Shown: positions 8,644-18,198 of the stretch, in pieces
How positions within the stretch are numbered: position 1 is the stretch's first letter
Layout of the letters: every line of letters begins with the position of its first letter
Assembly: GCA_022615575.1 (NCBI GenBank)
Contig: JAKEGM010000027.1
Coordinates: 1-62,818, forward strand
Source: Planctomycetales bacterium
GTDB lineage: Bacteria > Planctomycetota > Phycisphaerae > Sedimentisphaerales > Anaerohalosphaeraceae
DNA: 62,818 nt
Direction of reading: 5' to 3'
Made by a program: the position numbers and the translations under genes
Notes under the pieces: model-generated
What the model saw: the letters and a program-made list of their open reading frames with translations, nothing else
Told to the model about the DNA's origin: nothing
Databases searched by the model: none

Positions 8644-10542
8644 ATGGATTATCAGAAATATCTTGAAATGTTTTCATGTGTTGTAGGGGGATTAGGGATA
8701 TTTCTGTACGGCATGAAAAACATGTCCGAGGGTATGCAGGCGGTTGCCGGAGAGCGGCTGCGACGGATGATCGGAGCCATTACCAACAATCGCCTTCTCG
8801 CCTGCGGCGTGGGAACGCTGGTCACCTGCATCATCCAGTCCAGTTCGGTTACGACGGTCATGGTTGTGGGAATGGTCAATGCCTGCATCATGACGCTGAT
8901 GCAGGCCATCGGGGTTATTCTGGGGGCCAATATCGGCACTACGATTACCGGCTGGATACTGGTGATTAAAGTCAGCCAATACGGGCTTCCGCTGCTGGGA
9001 CTTTCCTCGTTTTTCTACCTGTTTTCCAAACGCGACGGCATCCGTTTTTTCTTCATGTTTCTGATGGGATTGGGGATGGTGTTTTTCGGGCTGGAACTGA
9101 TGACGCATGGGTTTGCCCCGATTAAAGACATGCCGGGGTTTATATCGTGGTTTCACCGTTTCAGTCCCGACTCCTATTTAGGCGTCTGGAAATGCGTTCT
9201 GGTCGGGGCAGCTTTAACCGCCATCGTTCAATCATCATCGGCAACGCTGGGCATTACAATGGCTTTGGCGCTGACCGGAGCGATTGACTACAGAACCGCC
9301 GCCGCCCTGATTCTCGGCGAAAATATCGGCACTACGATTACCGCCATCTTGGCTTCGCTGGGGGCCTCCACCAATGCCCGCCGGTCGGCTTATGCACATG
9401 TCGCTTTCAATGTCATCGGGGCCTGCTGGATTACCATGATTTTCACGCCTTATACGAATCTGGTTTCCTGGATTACGATGCGAACACAGCTGCGCAATCT
9501 ATCCGCCATTGTGGTTGAGGCCCGAAATGACGAACTTATCAGGCAACATGCCCGGGATTATCATATTCCCGAAGAAACCCTGTATTTTTACAACAACAAG
9601 GGGCAGAAGGCTAACGTTAATGGGGATATTCTGCGGGAGGATATTCCCTATGTGCTGGCCAAGGATTTTGAGGAGGCCGTGCAAGACCATAAACTGGCAG
9701 ACATACCTTTGTACACCGGTGCCGAAGCGAAATACATGTTCACCGGTCCGGCAATCGCCCTTACACATTCCGGCTTTAATATCATTAACACCATTCTGTT
9801 TTTGCCGTTTGTTGGTTTTCTGGCTCGCTTCCTGATGTGGCTTGTTCCCGAAAAGAAAATTCCGGAAAAACCGCGTTTAACGTACCTGAATATTCGTATT
9901 CTGGATGCGCCGGCAATCGGAATCCAGCAGTCCTATAAGGAATTGATTCGAATGGCACAGATGTGTCGGAAAATGCTGAAGAATTTCAGACAATTTCTAT
10001 CAAACGCCGAACCGAATCGCGATTTAGCGGCGGATATCTTTCAGAAAGAAAATGACTTGGACGTCATTCAGAAAGAGATTGTTGAGTTTATCGGCGAAAT
10101 CATGACGGGCAGCATTTCCCACGAACTGATGCAGGTTGCCAGTGGACAGCTTCGTATGGCCGACGAACTGGAATCAATCAGCGATTACATTCAGGGGCTG
10201 ATGAAGCTGCGGCTGAAAATCCGGGATACCGGCCAGAAATTCAGCGAGGGCGGACTGGCCGATCTTGTCCGGCTGCATGAGAAAGTGGACGAATACCTTG
10301 ATTTGATTTATAGAGGCATCCAAGAGGAAGACAATACGCAGGAGTATTTCAGCGAGATGCAGACCAAGGGCCTTGCGATCACAAATTTAATGAAAGAATG
10401 CCGGGCACGGTATCTGGTGCGGGTCGGGGAGGGGGTAACCAATCCGCTGATGGGCCTGATTTATACCGACATGCTGACGGCCTATCGCCGCATCAAAGAC
10501 CATGCGTTCAATATCGCAGAGGTTTTGGTAGGCGAAAAATAG
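8644..10542 (+). CDS. Na+/phosphate cotransporter family protein with C-terminal PhoU-like domain
   Basis: 632 residues. The N-terminal half is a NptA/PNaS-type carrier with the duplicated signatures QSSSVTTV and QSSSATLG and the paired GANIGTT/GENIGTT motifs, the two inverted halves of the transport core. A hydrophilic segment (about 285-365) separates these from a last helix pair. The C-terminal 180 residues are helical and PhoU-like (ADELESISDYIQG). It lies 57 bases after phoU and is probably co-transcribed, giving a low-affinity route beside the high-affinity Pst system. The direction of transport is not evident from sequence. Confidence 0.9.
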   Translation: MDYQKYLEMFSCVVGGLGIFLYGMKNMSEGMQAVAGERLRRMIGAITNNRLLACGVGTLVTCIIQSSSVTTVMVVGMVNACIMTLMQAIGVILGANIGTTITGWILVIKVSQYGLPLLGLSSFFYLFSKRDGIRFFFMFLMGLGMVFFGLELMTHGFAPIKDMPGFISWFHRFSPDSYLGVWKCVLVGAALTAIVQSSSATLGITMALALTGAIDYRTAAALILGENIGTTITAILASLGASTNARRSAYAHVAFNVIGACWITMIFTPYTNLVSWITMRTQLRNLSAIVVEARNDELIRQHARDYHIPEETLYFYNNKGQKANVNGDILREDIPYVLAKDFEEAVQDHKLADIPLYTGAEAKYMFTGPAIALTHSGFNIINTILFLPFVGFLARFLMWLVPEKKIPEKPRLTYLNIRILDAPAIGIQQSYKELIRMAQMCRKMLKNFRQFLSNAEPNRDLAADIFQKENDLDVIQKEIVEFIGEIMTGSISHELMQVASGQLRMADELESISDYIQGLMKLRLKIRDTGQKFSEGGLADLVRLHEKVDEYLDLIYRGIQEEDNTQEYFSEMQTKGLAITNLMKECRARYLVRVGEGVTNPLMGLIYTDMLTAYRRIKDHAFNIAEVLVGEK

Positions 10543-10626
10543 CAGGACTGGCTGGGGTGTCTATAACCTTCAAATTTCTTCATTTTTCCATTGCCAAGGG
10601 GGAAAATGTAGCTACAATATGCAGTT

Positions 10627-12210
10627 ATGGATGGGAGTATAGCTAAAAACTCGGGACCAATCATCGCACTTGTGATTGCGGTCGCTGCGAGTATTCTGTT
10701 TCTTCCGCTTCTAAACGCTGAATCCCCGCAAGCAGGGGGGCAGGGGGGTGCCCTGCAGGAGCCCCCCCAAAAAACCGCTGCCGTTCTGACCTGTTACAAG
10801 ATGATCGACCACGGCCTGTATCAATCGATTATCCGCCGCAGCCAGGAAGCCATCCGCAGGGGGGCCGACTACATTATTCTCGATGTGCAGACCTACGGCG
10901 GCCTGGTCAAAAGCGCCGACGACATCAGCAAATACCTGATTCTTGAACTGGGCAATAAGGTGCATACTGTTGCGTATGTCAGCACGGAGGCAATTTCCGC
11001 AGGGGCTATGATCAGTGTTTCCTGCCGGGACATCGTTATGCGGAAAAATACCACGATTGGGTGCAGCGCGCCGATTGTCATGGGCGGTTCGGAAATGGGT
11101 GAAGCCGAGCGGGAAAAGGCGGAAAGTTTTGTCAGGGCGACATTCAGCCGGGCGGCTCAGGCCAACGGCTACCCGGAAGCCCTGCTGAAGGCGATGGTGT
11201 CACAGCAGCTGGAGGTCTGGCAGGTCAAAAATCTCAAAACCGGAAAGACGGAGTATTTTGAGAAAGAATATCTTCCCACGGAGCCGAATGCGTTTGACCT
11301 TGCCAATAAAAAGCTGGTTGTCAAAGAAGGGGAGTTGTTGACGCTGACCGACCAGAAGGCGCTGGAATACGGCATCGCAAGGGCGGTTGTCGATGATCTG
11401 GATGGGGCGATTGAGTTTATCGAAAAACGGGACGGTGTGGCGATTTCGGACAACATCCTCCGGCTGGAGACAATCTGGTCCGAAGAGTTGGTGCGATGGC
11501 TGACTTCGCCGATGGTAGTGAGCATTCTGGTGCTGGGGATATTTTTGGGAATTTATGTGGAGTTTAATACACCCGGGCTTGGACTACCGAGCTTGCTGGC
11601 GGTTGTTTGTCTGGTGATTTTGGTGGGCAGCCGGTATTTGACCGGGCTGGCGAATTGGATCGAGATCGCGATTCTGTGTGTCGGGTTTATTCTGCTGATG
11701 GTGGAAATCTTTGTGATTCCCGGTTTTGGAATTGCCGGTTTTGCGGGGATTGTCTGCATTTTAGCCGGACTGTTTGGAATGCTCGTTCGAAACGCCCCCG
11801 GTGAAATCCCCTGGCCCAAAGGTCAGAATGCATGGCAGGTCTTTACGGATGGTCTTTCCGGCTTTGCGCTGGGATTTATTTTGTTTATTGTGTGTGCGGT
11901 CGTGCTGGCTAAATACATGGATCGATTGCCGTTTTTGCGAAGCTTTGTCCTGAAAACATCCGGCATTGGCGAGCGATTAACCATCAGCCGGACCTGCGAA
12001 CCTGAACACAGGGAAAATCCCGTCGAAGCCGGTCAAACGGGTAAGGCCGTTTCAACGTTGCGACCGGCGGGTAAAGCAAAGTTCGGGAATAGCATTGTCG
12101 ATGTTGTGGCGGACGGCGCCTTTATTGAAAAAGGAAAGCACATTTGTGTGCGGGAGGTCCATGGAAACCGGGTCGTTGTTTCAGAGATTAAGAACAACCG
12201 GAGTACTTAA
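10627..12210 (+). CDS. NfeD family membrane-bound serine protease (long, ClpP-like form)
   Basis: 527 residues in three parts: a signal/membrane segment (about 11-31), a ClpP-like serine protease domain (about 45-270) and a C-terminal NfeD membrane/OB-fold region. The Ser of EAISAGAMIS and a Lys in AEREKAESF fit the Ser-Lys dyad of NfeD1b proteases. Several hydrophobic helices follow (about 295-435), then the soluble OB-like tail (TGKAVSTLRPAGKAKFGN). NfeD proteins partner with flotillin/stomatin proteins, and floA lies two genes downstream. A cluster of homopolymers (two G6 runs, then C7-A6 at 10762-10774) follows the signal region. Confidence 0.88.
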   Translation: MDGSIAKNSGPIIALVIAVAASILFLPLLNAESPQAGGQGGALQEPPQKTAAVLTCYKMIDHGLYQSIIRRSQEAIRRGADYIILDVQTYGGLVKSADDISKYLILELGNKVHTVAYVSTEAISAGAMISVSCRDIVMRKNTTIGCSAPIVMGGSEMGEAEREKAESFVRATFSRAAQANGYPEALLKAMVSQQLEVWQVKNLKTGKTEYFEKEYLPTEPNAFDLANKKLVVKEGELLTLTDQKALEYGIARAVVDDLDGAIEFIEKRDGVAISDNILRLETIWSEELVRWLTSPMVVSILVLGIFLGIYVEFNTPGLGLPSLLAVVCLVILVGSRYLTGLANWIEIAILCVGFILLMVEIFVIPGFGIAGFAGIVCILAGLFGMLVRNAPGEIPWPKGQNAWQVFTDGLSGFALGFILFIVCAVVLAKYMDRLPFLRSFVLKTSGIGERLTISRTCEPEHRENPVEAGQTGKAVSTLRPAGKAKFGNSIVDVVADGAFIEKGKHICVREVHGNRVVVSEIKNNRST

Positions 12211-12227
12211 CAAGGATTTTATCAGAA

Positions 12228-12728
12228 ATGCTTGCTCAAGCGTTAGGCATTACGTTTGCGGTTTTTTTGTTTATTCTCTGTGCGATGCTGCTGGTGCTGG
12301 AGATTTTCATCCCCAGCTTAGGGCTGCTGACAGTTCTTGCGCTGGTGTGCCTGGCAGGGGGGATTGCGCTTTTCTTTCAAGTCAGCGCAACGGTTGGCTG
12401 GATTGGCGTCTGGACGGCAGCGGTTTTGATTCCGGTTGTATGGGTGATAGTGTATAAGATTCTTCCGAAGACGAAAATCGGGAACATTCTTGAGCTTAAA
12501 AAGGTTCCGGATGCACGGCCGGGCATCCCCGATCAGGAACAGTTAAACGCTTTGGTCGGGAAAACGGGCGTTGTTTTGACGCCTTTGCGGCCGGTTGGGA
12601 TGTGTGAAGTTGACGGAAAAAAAGTGGTTTGTGTGTCGGAAGCAGATTTTTTGAGTCAGAATACAACCGTGAAAGTGATTCACGTGGAAGGTAATAAAGT
12701 AACCGTTCGGAAAGTAGAATCCGTTTGA
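12228..12728 (+). CDS. Short NfeD family membrane protein
   Basis: 166 residues: two or three membrane helices (about 5-75) followed by a soluble OB-fold NfeD domain ([28 protein letters not shown]). The protease domain of the upstream homologue is absent, so this is the truncated NfeD class found next to floA in many bacteria. It starts 17 bases after the long NfeD gene and ends 13 bases before floA. Confidence 0.87.
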   Translation: MLAQALGITFAVFLFILCAMLLVLEIFIPSLGLLTVLALVCLAGGIALFFQVSATVGWIGVWTAAVLIPVVWVIVYKILPKTKIGNILELKKVPDARPGIPDQEQLNALVGKTGVVLTPLRPVGMCEVDGKKVVCVSEADFLSQNTTVKVIHVEGNKVTVRKVESV

Positions 12729-12741
12729 AAGGAGTAGCAAC

Positions 12742-13779
12742 ATGCAAGATTTATTTATAATTCTGGCGATGCCGCCAGCGGTAAAAATCGGAGCGATCAT
12801 TGTCGGTATTTTTGCCGCCATCGTGTTTATCCTGATGATTTTCGCCTATGGCAGTTTGTGGCTACAGGCACGATTGTCCGGCGCTTCGGTCTCGTTTGCG
12901 GAGCTTATCGGGATGACGCTTCGAAAGGTCAACGCCCGCACGATTGTCGTCAGTCGAATTACCGCGATCAAGGCCGGTCTGGAGGTGTCCACGGCACAAT
13001 TGGAAAGCCACTTTCTGTCGGGCGGGCGTGTGGCCAATGTTGTGCGGGCGCTCATCGCGGCCAATCGGGCTAATATCGAACTGTCGTGGCAGACGGCCAC
13101 GGCGATTGATTTGGCGGGGCGCGATATCCTGGAGGCGGTTCAGACCAGCGTTAATCCGAAAGTGATCGATTGCCCGGCTCCGCGTCCGGATAAAGATACG
13201 ATTGACGCGGTTGCGCAAGACGGGATTCAGCTTAAGGCCAAGGCGCGCGTGACCGTGCGTGCCAATATCGCGCGTTTAATCGGCGGGGCGACGGAAGAGA
13301 CGATTATCGCCCGTGTCGGCGAAGGCATCGTTACCACCATCGGCAGCGCCATGTCGTATAAAAGCGTGCTGGAAAACCCCGACAATATTTCCAAGTCCGT
13401 GTTGGCCAAAGGATTGGATGCAGGAACGGCCTTTGAGATTCTTTCCATTGATATTGCCGATATCGATGTCGGCGAGAATATCGGCGCCCAACTGCAGGTC
13501 GCCCAGGCCGAAGCCGACCTGAAACGCGCCAAAGCGGAAGCCGAAAAACGCGCTGCGATGGCACGAGCGCGCGAGCAGGAAATGAAGGCGGCGGTTGAGG
13601 AAAACCGCGCCAAGGTGGTTCTGGCCGAAGCGGAGATTCCAAAGGCGATGGCGGATGCGTTTCGTCAGGGCAATCTTGGCATTATGGATTATTACCGCAT
13701 GAAAAATATCAACGCCGACACTTCGATGCGTGATTCAATAGCCAAAGGCGGAATACCGAAAACGGAGGATGAAAAATAA
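12742..13779 (+). CDS. floA: Flotillin-like protein FloA
   Basis: 345 residues, the usual FloA length. An N-terminal membrane hairpin (about 8-38) is followed by a SPFH/PHB domain and a long Ala/Glu-rich coiled coil ([31 protein letters not shown]). Conserved FloA segments include RMT-like [24 protein letters not shown] and [25 protein letters not shown]. FloA scaffolds membrane microdomains. The NfeD-NfeD-FloA order matches the known association of these families. A clear AAGGAG ribosome site lies before the ATG. Confidence 0.95.
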   Translation: MQDLFIILAMPPAVKIGAIIVGIFAAIVFILMIFAYGSLWLQARLSGASVSFAELIGMTLRKVNARTIVVSRITAIKAGLEVSTAQLESHFLSGGRVANVVRALIAANRANIELSWQTATAIDLAGRDILEAVQTSVNPKVIDCPAPRPDKDTIDAVAQDGIQLKAKARVTVRANIARLIGGATEETIIARVGEGIVTTIGSAMSYKSVLENPDNISKSVLAKGLDAGTAFEILSIDIADIDVGENIGAQLQVAQAEADLKRAKAEAEKRAAMARAREQEMKAAVEENRAKVVLAEAEIPKAMADAFRQGNLGIMDYYRMKNINADTSMRDSIAKGGIPKTEDEK

Positions 13780-14423
13780 TGCGGCCGGCCGAATTATCAT
13801 CTCTTTTGGGCGAGGGATGGGGCGATTTGGTCACATTCATCGTGATAGCGGCGTTTTATCTGGTCGGTGCTCTGGCAAAAGTATGGGCAAACCGCGACAA
13901 GGACGACAAAAAAGAACAGAATTCAACGCTGCGCCAAATGGTGCAGGAAGCGAAACACGCTCTGTCCATGGAGCAGACAAAACAAGGCGACAGACAAAAG
14001 CGTCTTTCTGAATGGGATCGCCGACAACAGGCACTTAAACAAAGTCAGCGCCAACCACCGGTATTAAAGCCGGCGGCTTCGGAACAGAAGCCCCCTGCCA
14101 AAACAGGCCATAGTGGACTGGCCGTGTCGGCTAAAGAGCAGGGCGGTCGCAAAGCGGAGCAGCCCATCATGCAGGCCGTTTATCAGCGGAGTCCTGTTGT
14201 TCAAAGAACGGTCGTTTCCGCGGCGGCTAAGCCCGTTTTGCAGCGTCAGCAACAATCGCTGGACAAAACCGAGCCGATTCGGCCTCACATTATGGGTAAG
14301 TCAAAAACATTGCGAGATGCTTCTTCTTTTGCAAAGTTCCTGCGGTCGCCTGGGATGTTGCGAAAAGCGGTTATATTAAAGGAAATCCTGGGTCCGCCAA
14401 TGGCTATGAGAGAACCGTATTAA
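13779..14423 (+). CDS. Single-span membrane protein of unknown function, coupled to floA
   Basis: 214 residues, start overlapping the floA stop by one base (TAATG). One hydrophobic helix (about 17-37) is followed by a basic, Gln/Lys/Pro-rich, probably disordered region. A short C-terminal helical segment resembling LRKAVILKEILGPPMAMRE follows, which looks like the conserved part. I do not recognise a named family. Position suggests an accessory of the NfeD/FloA microdomain system. Confidence 0.72.
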   Translation: MRPAELSSLLGEGWGDLVTFIVIAAFYLVGALAKVWANRDKDDKKEQNSTLRQMVQEAKHALSMEQTKQGDRQKRLSEWDRRQQALKQSQRQPPVLKPAASEQKPPAKTGHSGLAVSAKEQGGRKAEQPIMQAVYQRSPVVQRTVVSAAAKPVLQRQQQSLDKTEPIRPHIMGKSKTLRDASSFAKFLRSPGMLRKAVILKEILGPPMAMREPY

Positions 14424-14655
14424 GTTGACGGTTTTGAAGATTGTCGGGTGTTCTGAGCCAATAAACATGTATCCCTGAAAAGAATCGGGTCTTTTAAAAG
14501 CCGTAAAAAACAGAATATATAACGTCTCATAAGATGCGTTATGTTGCATTCAAAAAAAAACAAACATTCGTGGAAATCCGTGTAACTATCATTAAATAAA
14601 TGGTTTAAAGTCAGAAATGCCGGTTTTTCTGTGTTTTGCTGCGATATTGCAACAA

Positions 14656-16293
14656 TCATCCCTTATGAGGATGACAGGCCGTCTTTCTTTCTTTGATTTT
14701 AACCAGGCAGGTCGAACTTTCGCCGAGCCGCTCCCAACTGGTAAATGTGCGGTCGATCAGGCCCAAATTTTCCAGTACGATTTCCAGGTTGACCTGTGTT
14801 TCCGCAGCATCCGCCATGTCCGCCGACCGGATCCTGTTTAATCGCTTAACGGCCTCCGTAAATGTTTTTTTGTTTGTGTACAAAACAGACAGCCGATAGT
14901 ATCTTTCATAGACGCACGCACCGAAAGATTCCGTGCAGGCAAGCATCTTTATCGCCTTTTCTGGTTGGCCTTCATCGTATGCACAAAGAACCAGTTTCTG
15001 ATGGGCCCTGAAATAGATTGGATTTAGTTCAAGGGTGTTTTGGAACAAACTTGCCGCCATCGGAAGATTATGTTCACCCATCATGAGAAGGCCGTATTTG
15101 TAGCTAACGTCCGGACGACTGCCGGATCGTTTGAACTGTTCCTGATAAACTCGGATAACATCGCCGACAGACACAATGTCTTTATCGGACGCCGGCTTGT
15201 CCGCATTTTTTTCATCCATAATCGACTGAAACTGCAAACAGGCCGACTCAGAGAACAATAAAATACTGTTTTGCTGTATCGCCGAAGCCAGCGAAAGTGT
15301 TTCCATCGCCTCTTTTGCCCGTCCGCCGGCCTTTTGGGCGACTGCCAGCCCCATATAGGCATCCAATATCTCTTCATTGATATCGGCAGCCCTGTTGAAT
15401 TGTTCCGCCGCCAGCGAAAACCGTCGGTTTTTCAGATAATGAGTGCCTAATTTGATGGTTCCTTCCAATGAGCCGGGATGGATACGAATGGCCTGTTCAA
15501 AGCAGGCGATTGCTTCAGCGTCTTTTTCCCATGCGCTGTAAACATCTGCCATTCGGATGATCAATTCCGGCATAGCGCCAACCTGCTGAATCGTCCCTTG
15601 TATCTTTTCCAGCGCCTGGTCAAACATTCCGCATTGTATCAGCGATTCAATTTCATCTTCTTCCTGGAATTCCATGAAATTGTCCGGATGGGACAGGATG
15701 GCAAGATTAAATGTATCGATGGCCTGTGAAATCTTTTGGGAGGCCAGATAGAGATGCCCTAGCAGTACCAGCGACGGAATATCATCGGGATACTCTGAAG
15801 TCAGTTGTTCGTACTCGCTGGTTGCTTTATCGATCCGCCCCTCCTGCAGGTAGATGGCCGCCATCCGCTGGCGGGGCAATTGCAGGTGGCTTTTAAATTT
15901 CACACAATCTTGGTAAAACTCCAGGGCCTGCTCGATATGTCCCAGCCGTTCGTGGCAATACCCCATGACATAAAGGGCCATGGTGTTCGATGGTTGCCGG
16001 AAATACACGCTTTGGGTTTGTTTCAGCGATTCTTCGATGTCATTTTGAAGCAGACAGGCGGCCGATGCCGCCATCCGTTCCCAAACGCTGTTTGGGTTAT
16101 CAACGAGACGGTCGCGGATTTTTGACTCCGCCTGAACGAGTTCGCGATTTGCAAGATGGTCCAGAATTTTGACCTTGGGGAAATCCGAGTCGCAGGACTC
16201 CTCCGGGGGCAGGATCTGGTTGAGCCAATGCCACACGATTTCGGCCGTATTAACTGTAATTCCTTTTCCAAAGATCTCAAGAAGTTTGCTCAT
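14656..16293 (-). CDS. Tetratricopeptide-repeat protein
   Basis: 545 residues with no signal peptide. About ten TPR units can be followed from residue 90 onward (ALYVMGYCHERLGHIEQALEFYQ, SLVLLGHLYLASQKISQAIDTF, LGTHYLKNRRFSLAAEQF, YKYGLLMMGEHNLPMAASLF). It is likely a cytoplasmic scaffold. It lies on the same strand as a lone receiver protein 256 bases upstream and may belong to that signalling group. The 232 bases between its end and the convergent gene ending at 14423 hold no gene I can support. Confidence 0.75.
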   Translation of the reverse strand: MSKLLEIFGKGITVNTAEIVWHWLNQILPPEESCDSDFPKVKILDHLANRELVQAESKIRDRLVDNPNSVWERMAASAACLLQNDIEESLKQTQSVYFRQPSNTMALYVMGYCHERLGHIEQALEFYQDCVKFKSHLQLPRQRMAAIYLQEGRIDKATSEYEQLTSEYPDDIPSLVLLGHLYLASQKISQAIDTFNLAILSHPDNFMEFQEEDEIESLIQCGMFDQALEKIQGTIQQVGAMPELIIRMADVYSAWEKDAEAIACFEQAIRIHPGSLEGTIKLGTHYLKNRRFSLAAEQFNRAADINEEILDAYMGLAVAQKAGGRAKEAMETLSLASAIQQNSILLFSESACLQFQSIMDEKNADKPASDKDIVSVGDVIRVYQEQFKRSGSRPDVSYKYGLLMMGEHNLPMAASLFQNTLELNPIYFRAHQKLVLCAYDEGQPEKAIKMLACTESFGACVYERYYRLSVLYTNKKTFTEAVKRLNRIRSADMADAAETQVNLEIVLENLGLIDRTFTSWERLGESSTCLVKIKERKTACHPHKG

Positions 16294-16517
16294 TCAATGT
16301 TTTCCTGCGGCTGTGTAAGTTCAATCGGTTATTGTCAAGAGCCAACAAACGTATCGACACGTTCTTTGAGGGGATTAATCCGAAGAAATCAAAACGTATC
16401 CGGAAATGCGCGTCCAAAAAGGCGGACAGGGAAATCGTACCGAATATAACGATTATTGCGGCCCGAAAACAGTTTATCGGAACTTATTGCGAAAATTATA
16501 TCCCCCCTGCGTTGGGT

Positions 16518-16536
16518 AAAAACCCCGCCGGGCGGG
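16518..16536 (-). terminator. Intrinsic terminator after the receiver gene
   Basis: On the minus strand, CCCGC and GCGGG pair around a short loop and are followed by five T residues (plus-strand A-run 16518-16522). It lies just past the stop of the minus-strand receiver gene at 16550 and should separate it from the TPR gene, which therefore may have its own promoter. Confidence 0.6.
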
Positions 16537-16549
16537 TGTATTTTGCCTG

Positions 16550-17011
16550 TTATAACTGCTGGGGAGGATTTTGCTCGATTTCGTTTAGATAGGCCAAGGT
16601 TCGTTCCAGTTGGTCCGTCAGGTGTTTTAGTTTCAGCATGGTTTTGACGCGAGTCAAAAGCTCCCATTTGTTGACGGGTTTGCTCAGGAAATCATCGGTG
16701 CCGGAGTTTATCGCTCTTTCGATATCGCCCATTTCATTCAGCGCAGTAACCATAATAACCGGAATATCGGATGTTTTGGGGTTGTTTTTGATTCTTTTGC
16801 AGACCTCAAACCCACTGATTTTCGGCATCATAATATCCAAGAGCACTAAATCCGGGAGTTCATTATTTATGATTTCAAGGGCCTGCTGGCCCCCTTCCGC
16901 GGACAGAGTTTGACAGTCAATATCTTCAAGGTACGCCAGAATCAATTCAAGATTCTGCAAATTATCATCCACCACTAATACTTTCGGTTTTTGAGACACA
17001 TTGTTGGGCAT
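16550..17011 (-). CDS. Stand-alone response regulator receiver (CheY-like)
   Basis: 153 residues. A receiver domain fills residues 8-130: acidic pair VVDD, phosphoacceptor Asp in LVLLDIMMP (about residue 60), Thr/Ser in MVTAL and the Lys of LSKPV. A short C-terminal helix (about 130-153) follows and no DNA-binding domain is present. It probably acts by protein contact. The kinase partner may be the soluble histidine kinase encoded divergently at 17416. Confidence 0.88.
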   Translation of the reverse strand: MPNNVSQKPKVLVVDDNLQNLELILAYLEDIDCQTLSAEGGQQALEIINNELPDLVLLDIMMPKISGFEVCKRIKNNPKTSDIPVIMVTALNEMGDIERAINSGTDDFLSKPVNKWELLTRVKTMLKLKHLTDQLERTLAYLNEIEQNPPQQL

Positions 17012-17052
17012 TCCGTTTTTCCTTGCTGAGTTTTGAATAGTAACAAAAAAAT

Positions 17053-17319
17053 CTACTCCGTTGGGCCGTATTTGTCAATAAAATCTCTCACAATCGGCAG
17101 CAAATAAATACTCTCGAGGTCGCCAATAGTTCGATGGACTGCACGGGCACAACTTACGGCAACCTCAAACGGAGACGCATCGGTGTCAAGAAAGAAGACC
17201 TTCCTGTCCTTAATACAGCAAAAACCTCCCCCGCCGCCGCCCATTGCATCTTTGCGGGTGGTGACCCCTCGTGTTTGCAGCAAGTCCAAGAGTTGTTCGG
17301 TTATGGGTAGATAGTCCAT
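17053..17319 (-). CDS. Small protein with a six-glycine motif, unknown function
   Basis: The start is placed at ATG 17319 (MDYLPITEQLLDLLQTRG), which leaves a clear spacer to the divergent kinase gene; an in-frame ATG at 17400 would overlap that gene's region. The product is 88 residues with a central MGGGGGGFCCIKDRKVFFLD stretch and a helical C-terminus. I recall similar Gly-rich small proteins in Planctomycetes but know no function. It sits directly upstream of the receiver gene on the same strand, 42 bases apart. Confidence 0.6.
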   Translation of the reverse strand: MDYLPITEQLLDLLQTRGVTTRKDAMGGGGGGFCCIKDRKVFFLDTDASPFEVAVSCARAVHRTIGDLESIYLLPIVRDFIDKYGPTE

Positions 17320-17415
17320 TTGTTCAAGTAAAGTTTCGACTATTGCCGATATTGTTTTGGCAGATATGAGTATTCTAATGGCGTGAGGTACAAAAAACAA
17401 CGGATAATTTTTTCG

Positions 17416-18192
17416 ATGGAGCGCGGGACATTGGCACGTTTACTTGAGAACCGAAAAGCGTTGCATCATCAGATCACAGAGGTCGAAAATCAATGTAAAG
17501 CCCTCGAAGAACAGGCGGCTCAGCTCCAACCGCTGGCCAACCTGGGTCTGGCCTGGGCAATGACAGCCCATGAATTGAACAACCTGCTGACCCCGATTGC
17601 TAATTATGCGCAATTGGCGCTTCAAAACCCGCAGGATGCCGCCCTTCACGAAAAGGCCCTCAAAAAAATGCTGCATGCAAGCAGTCAGGCGGCGAAAATG
17701 CTCGAAAAAGTGATGTTTCTGGCCGGTTCAAGCAGCCAGGAAAAAAAACAATACCCCCTGCTTTCGCTGCTGGATGATGTATTTGAATGTTTAGGACGGG
17801 ATTTTTCCAAGGACAAAATCTGTGTTATACGCCAAATCCCGGAGAATATCTGTGTGTGGGGCGACATCACCGCCCTTCAGCAGGTTATTATGAACCTGGT
17901 GCTGAATGCGCGCCAAGCCATGCTCGAAAGAGGCGGTACGCTGAAATTTACTGCATCCGAAGACGCAGAATTTACGCGCATCGAAATCGCGGATACCGGC
18001 TGCGGGATCAGGCCGGAAAACCTCAAGCAGCTTTTCACGCCGTTTTATACATCCGGCAAGAAAAACGGAAATGGACTGGGATTGGTTTTTTGCCGAAAAG
18101 TCATTGAATCCCATGGCGGCTGTATTGTTGCGGATTCCGAATGGGAAAACGGCAGTCATTTCAGGATTCTGCTGCCAAAATCAGGCGCCTGA
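17416..18192 (+). CDS. Soluble histidine kinase without a sensor domain
   Basis: ATG 17416 is preferred over GTG 17383. The protein is 258 residues: an N-terminal coiled coil (about 10-45), an H-box MTAHELNNLL with His52, and a HATPase domain (N box MNLVLNARQAM, G boxes ADTGCGIRPENL and NGNGLGLVF). No membrane segment or recognisable sensor is present, so input probably comes through the coiled coil or a partner protein. It is divergent from the Gly-rich protein, receiver and TPR genes, which are candidate partners. Confidence 0.85.
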   Translation: MERGTLARLLENRKALHHQITEVENQCKALEEQAAQLQPLANLGLAWAMTAHELNNLLTPIANYAQLALQNPQDAALHEKALKKMLHASSQAAKMLEKVMFLAGSSSQEKKQYPLLSLLDDVFECLGRDFSKDKICVIRQIPENICVWGDITALQQVIMNLVLNARQAMLERGGTLKFTASEDAEFTRIEIADTGCGIRPENLKQLFTPFYTSGKKNGNGLGLVFCRKVIESHGGCIVADSEWENGSHFRILLPKSGA

Positions 18193-18198
18193 TCCCGT

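Noticed and set aside
10762-10774. Programmed -1 frameshift site in nfeD
   Set aside because: The C7-A6 run does not place an X-XXY-YYZ heptamer in the reading frame and no shifted frame gives a sensible product.
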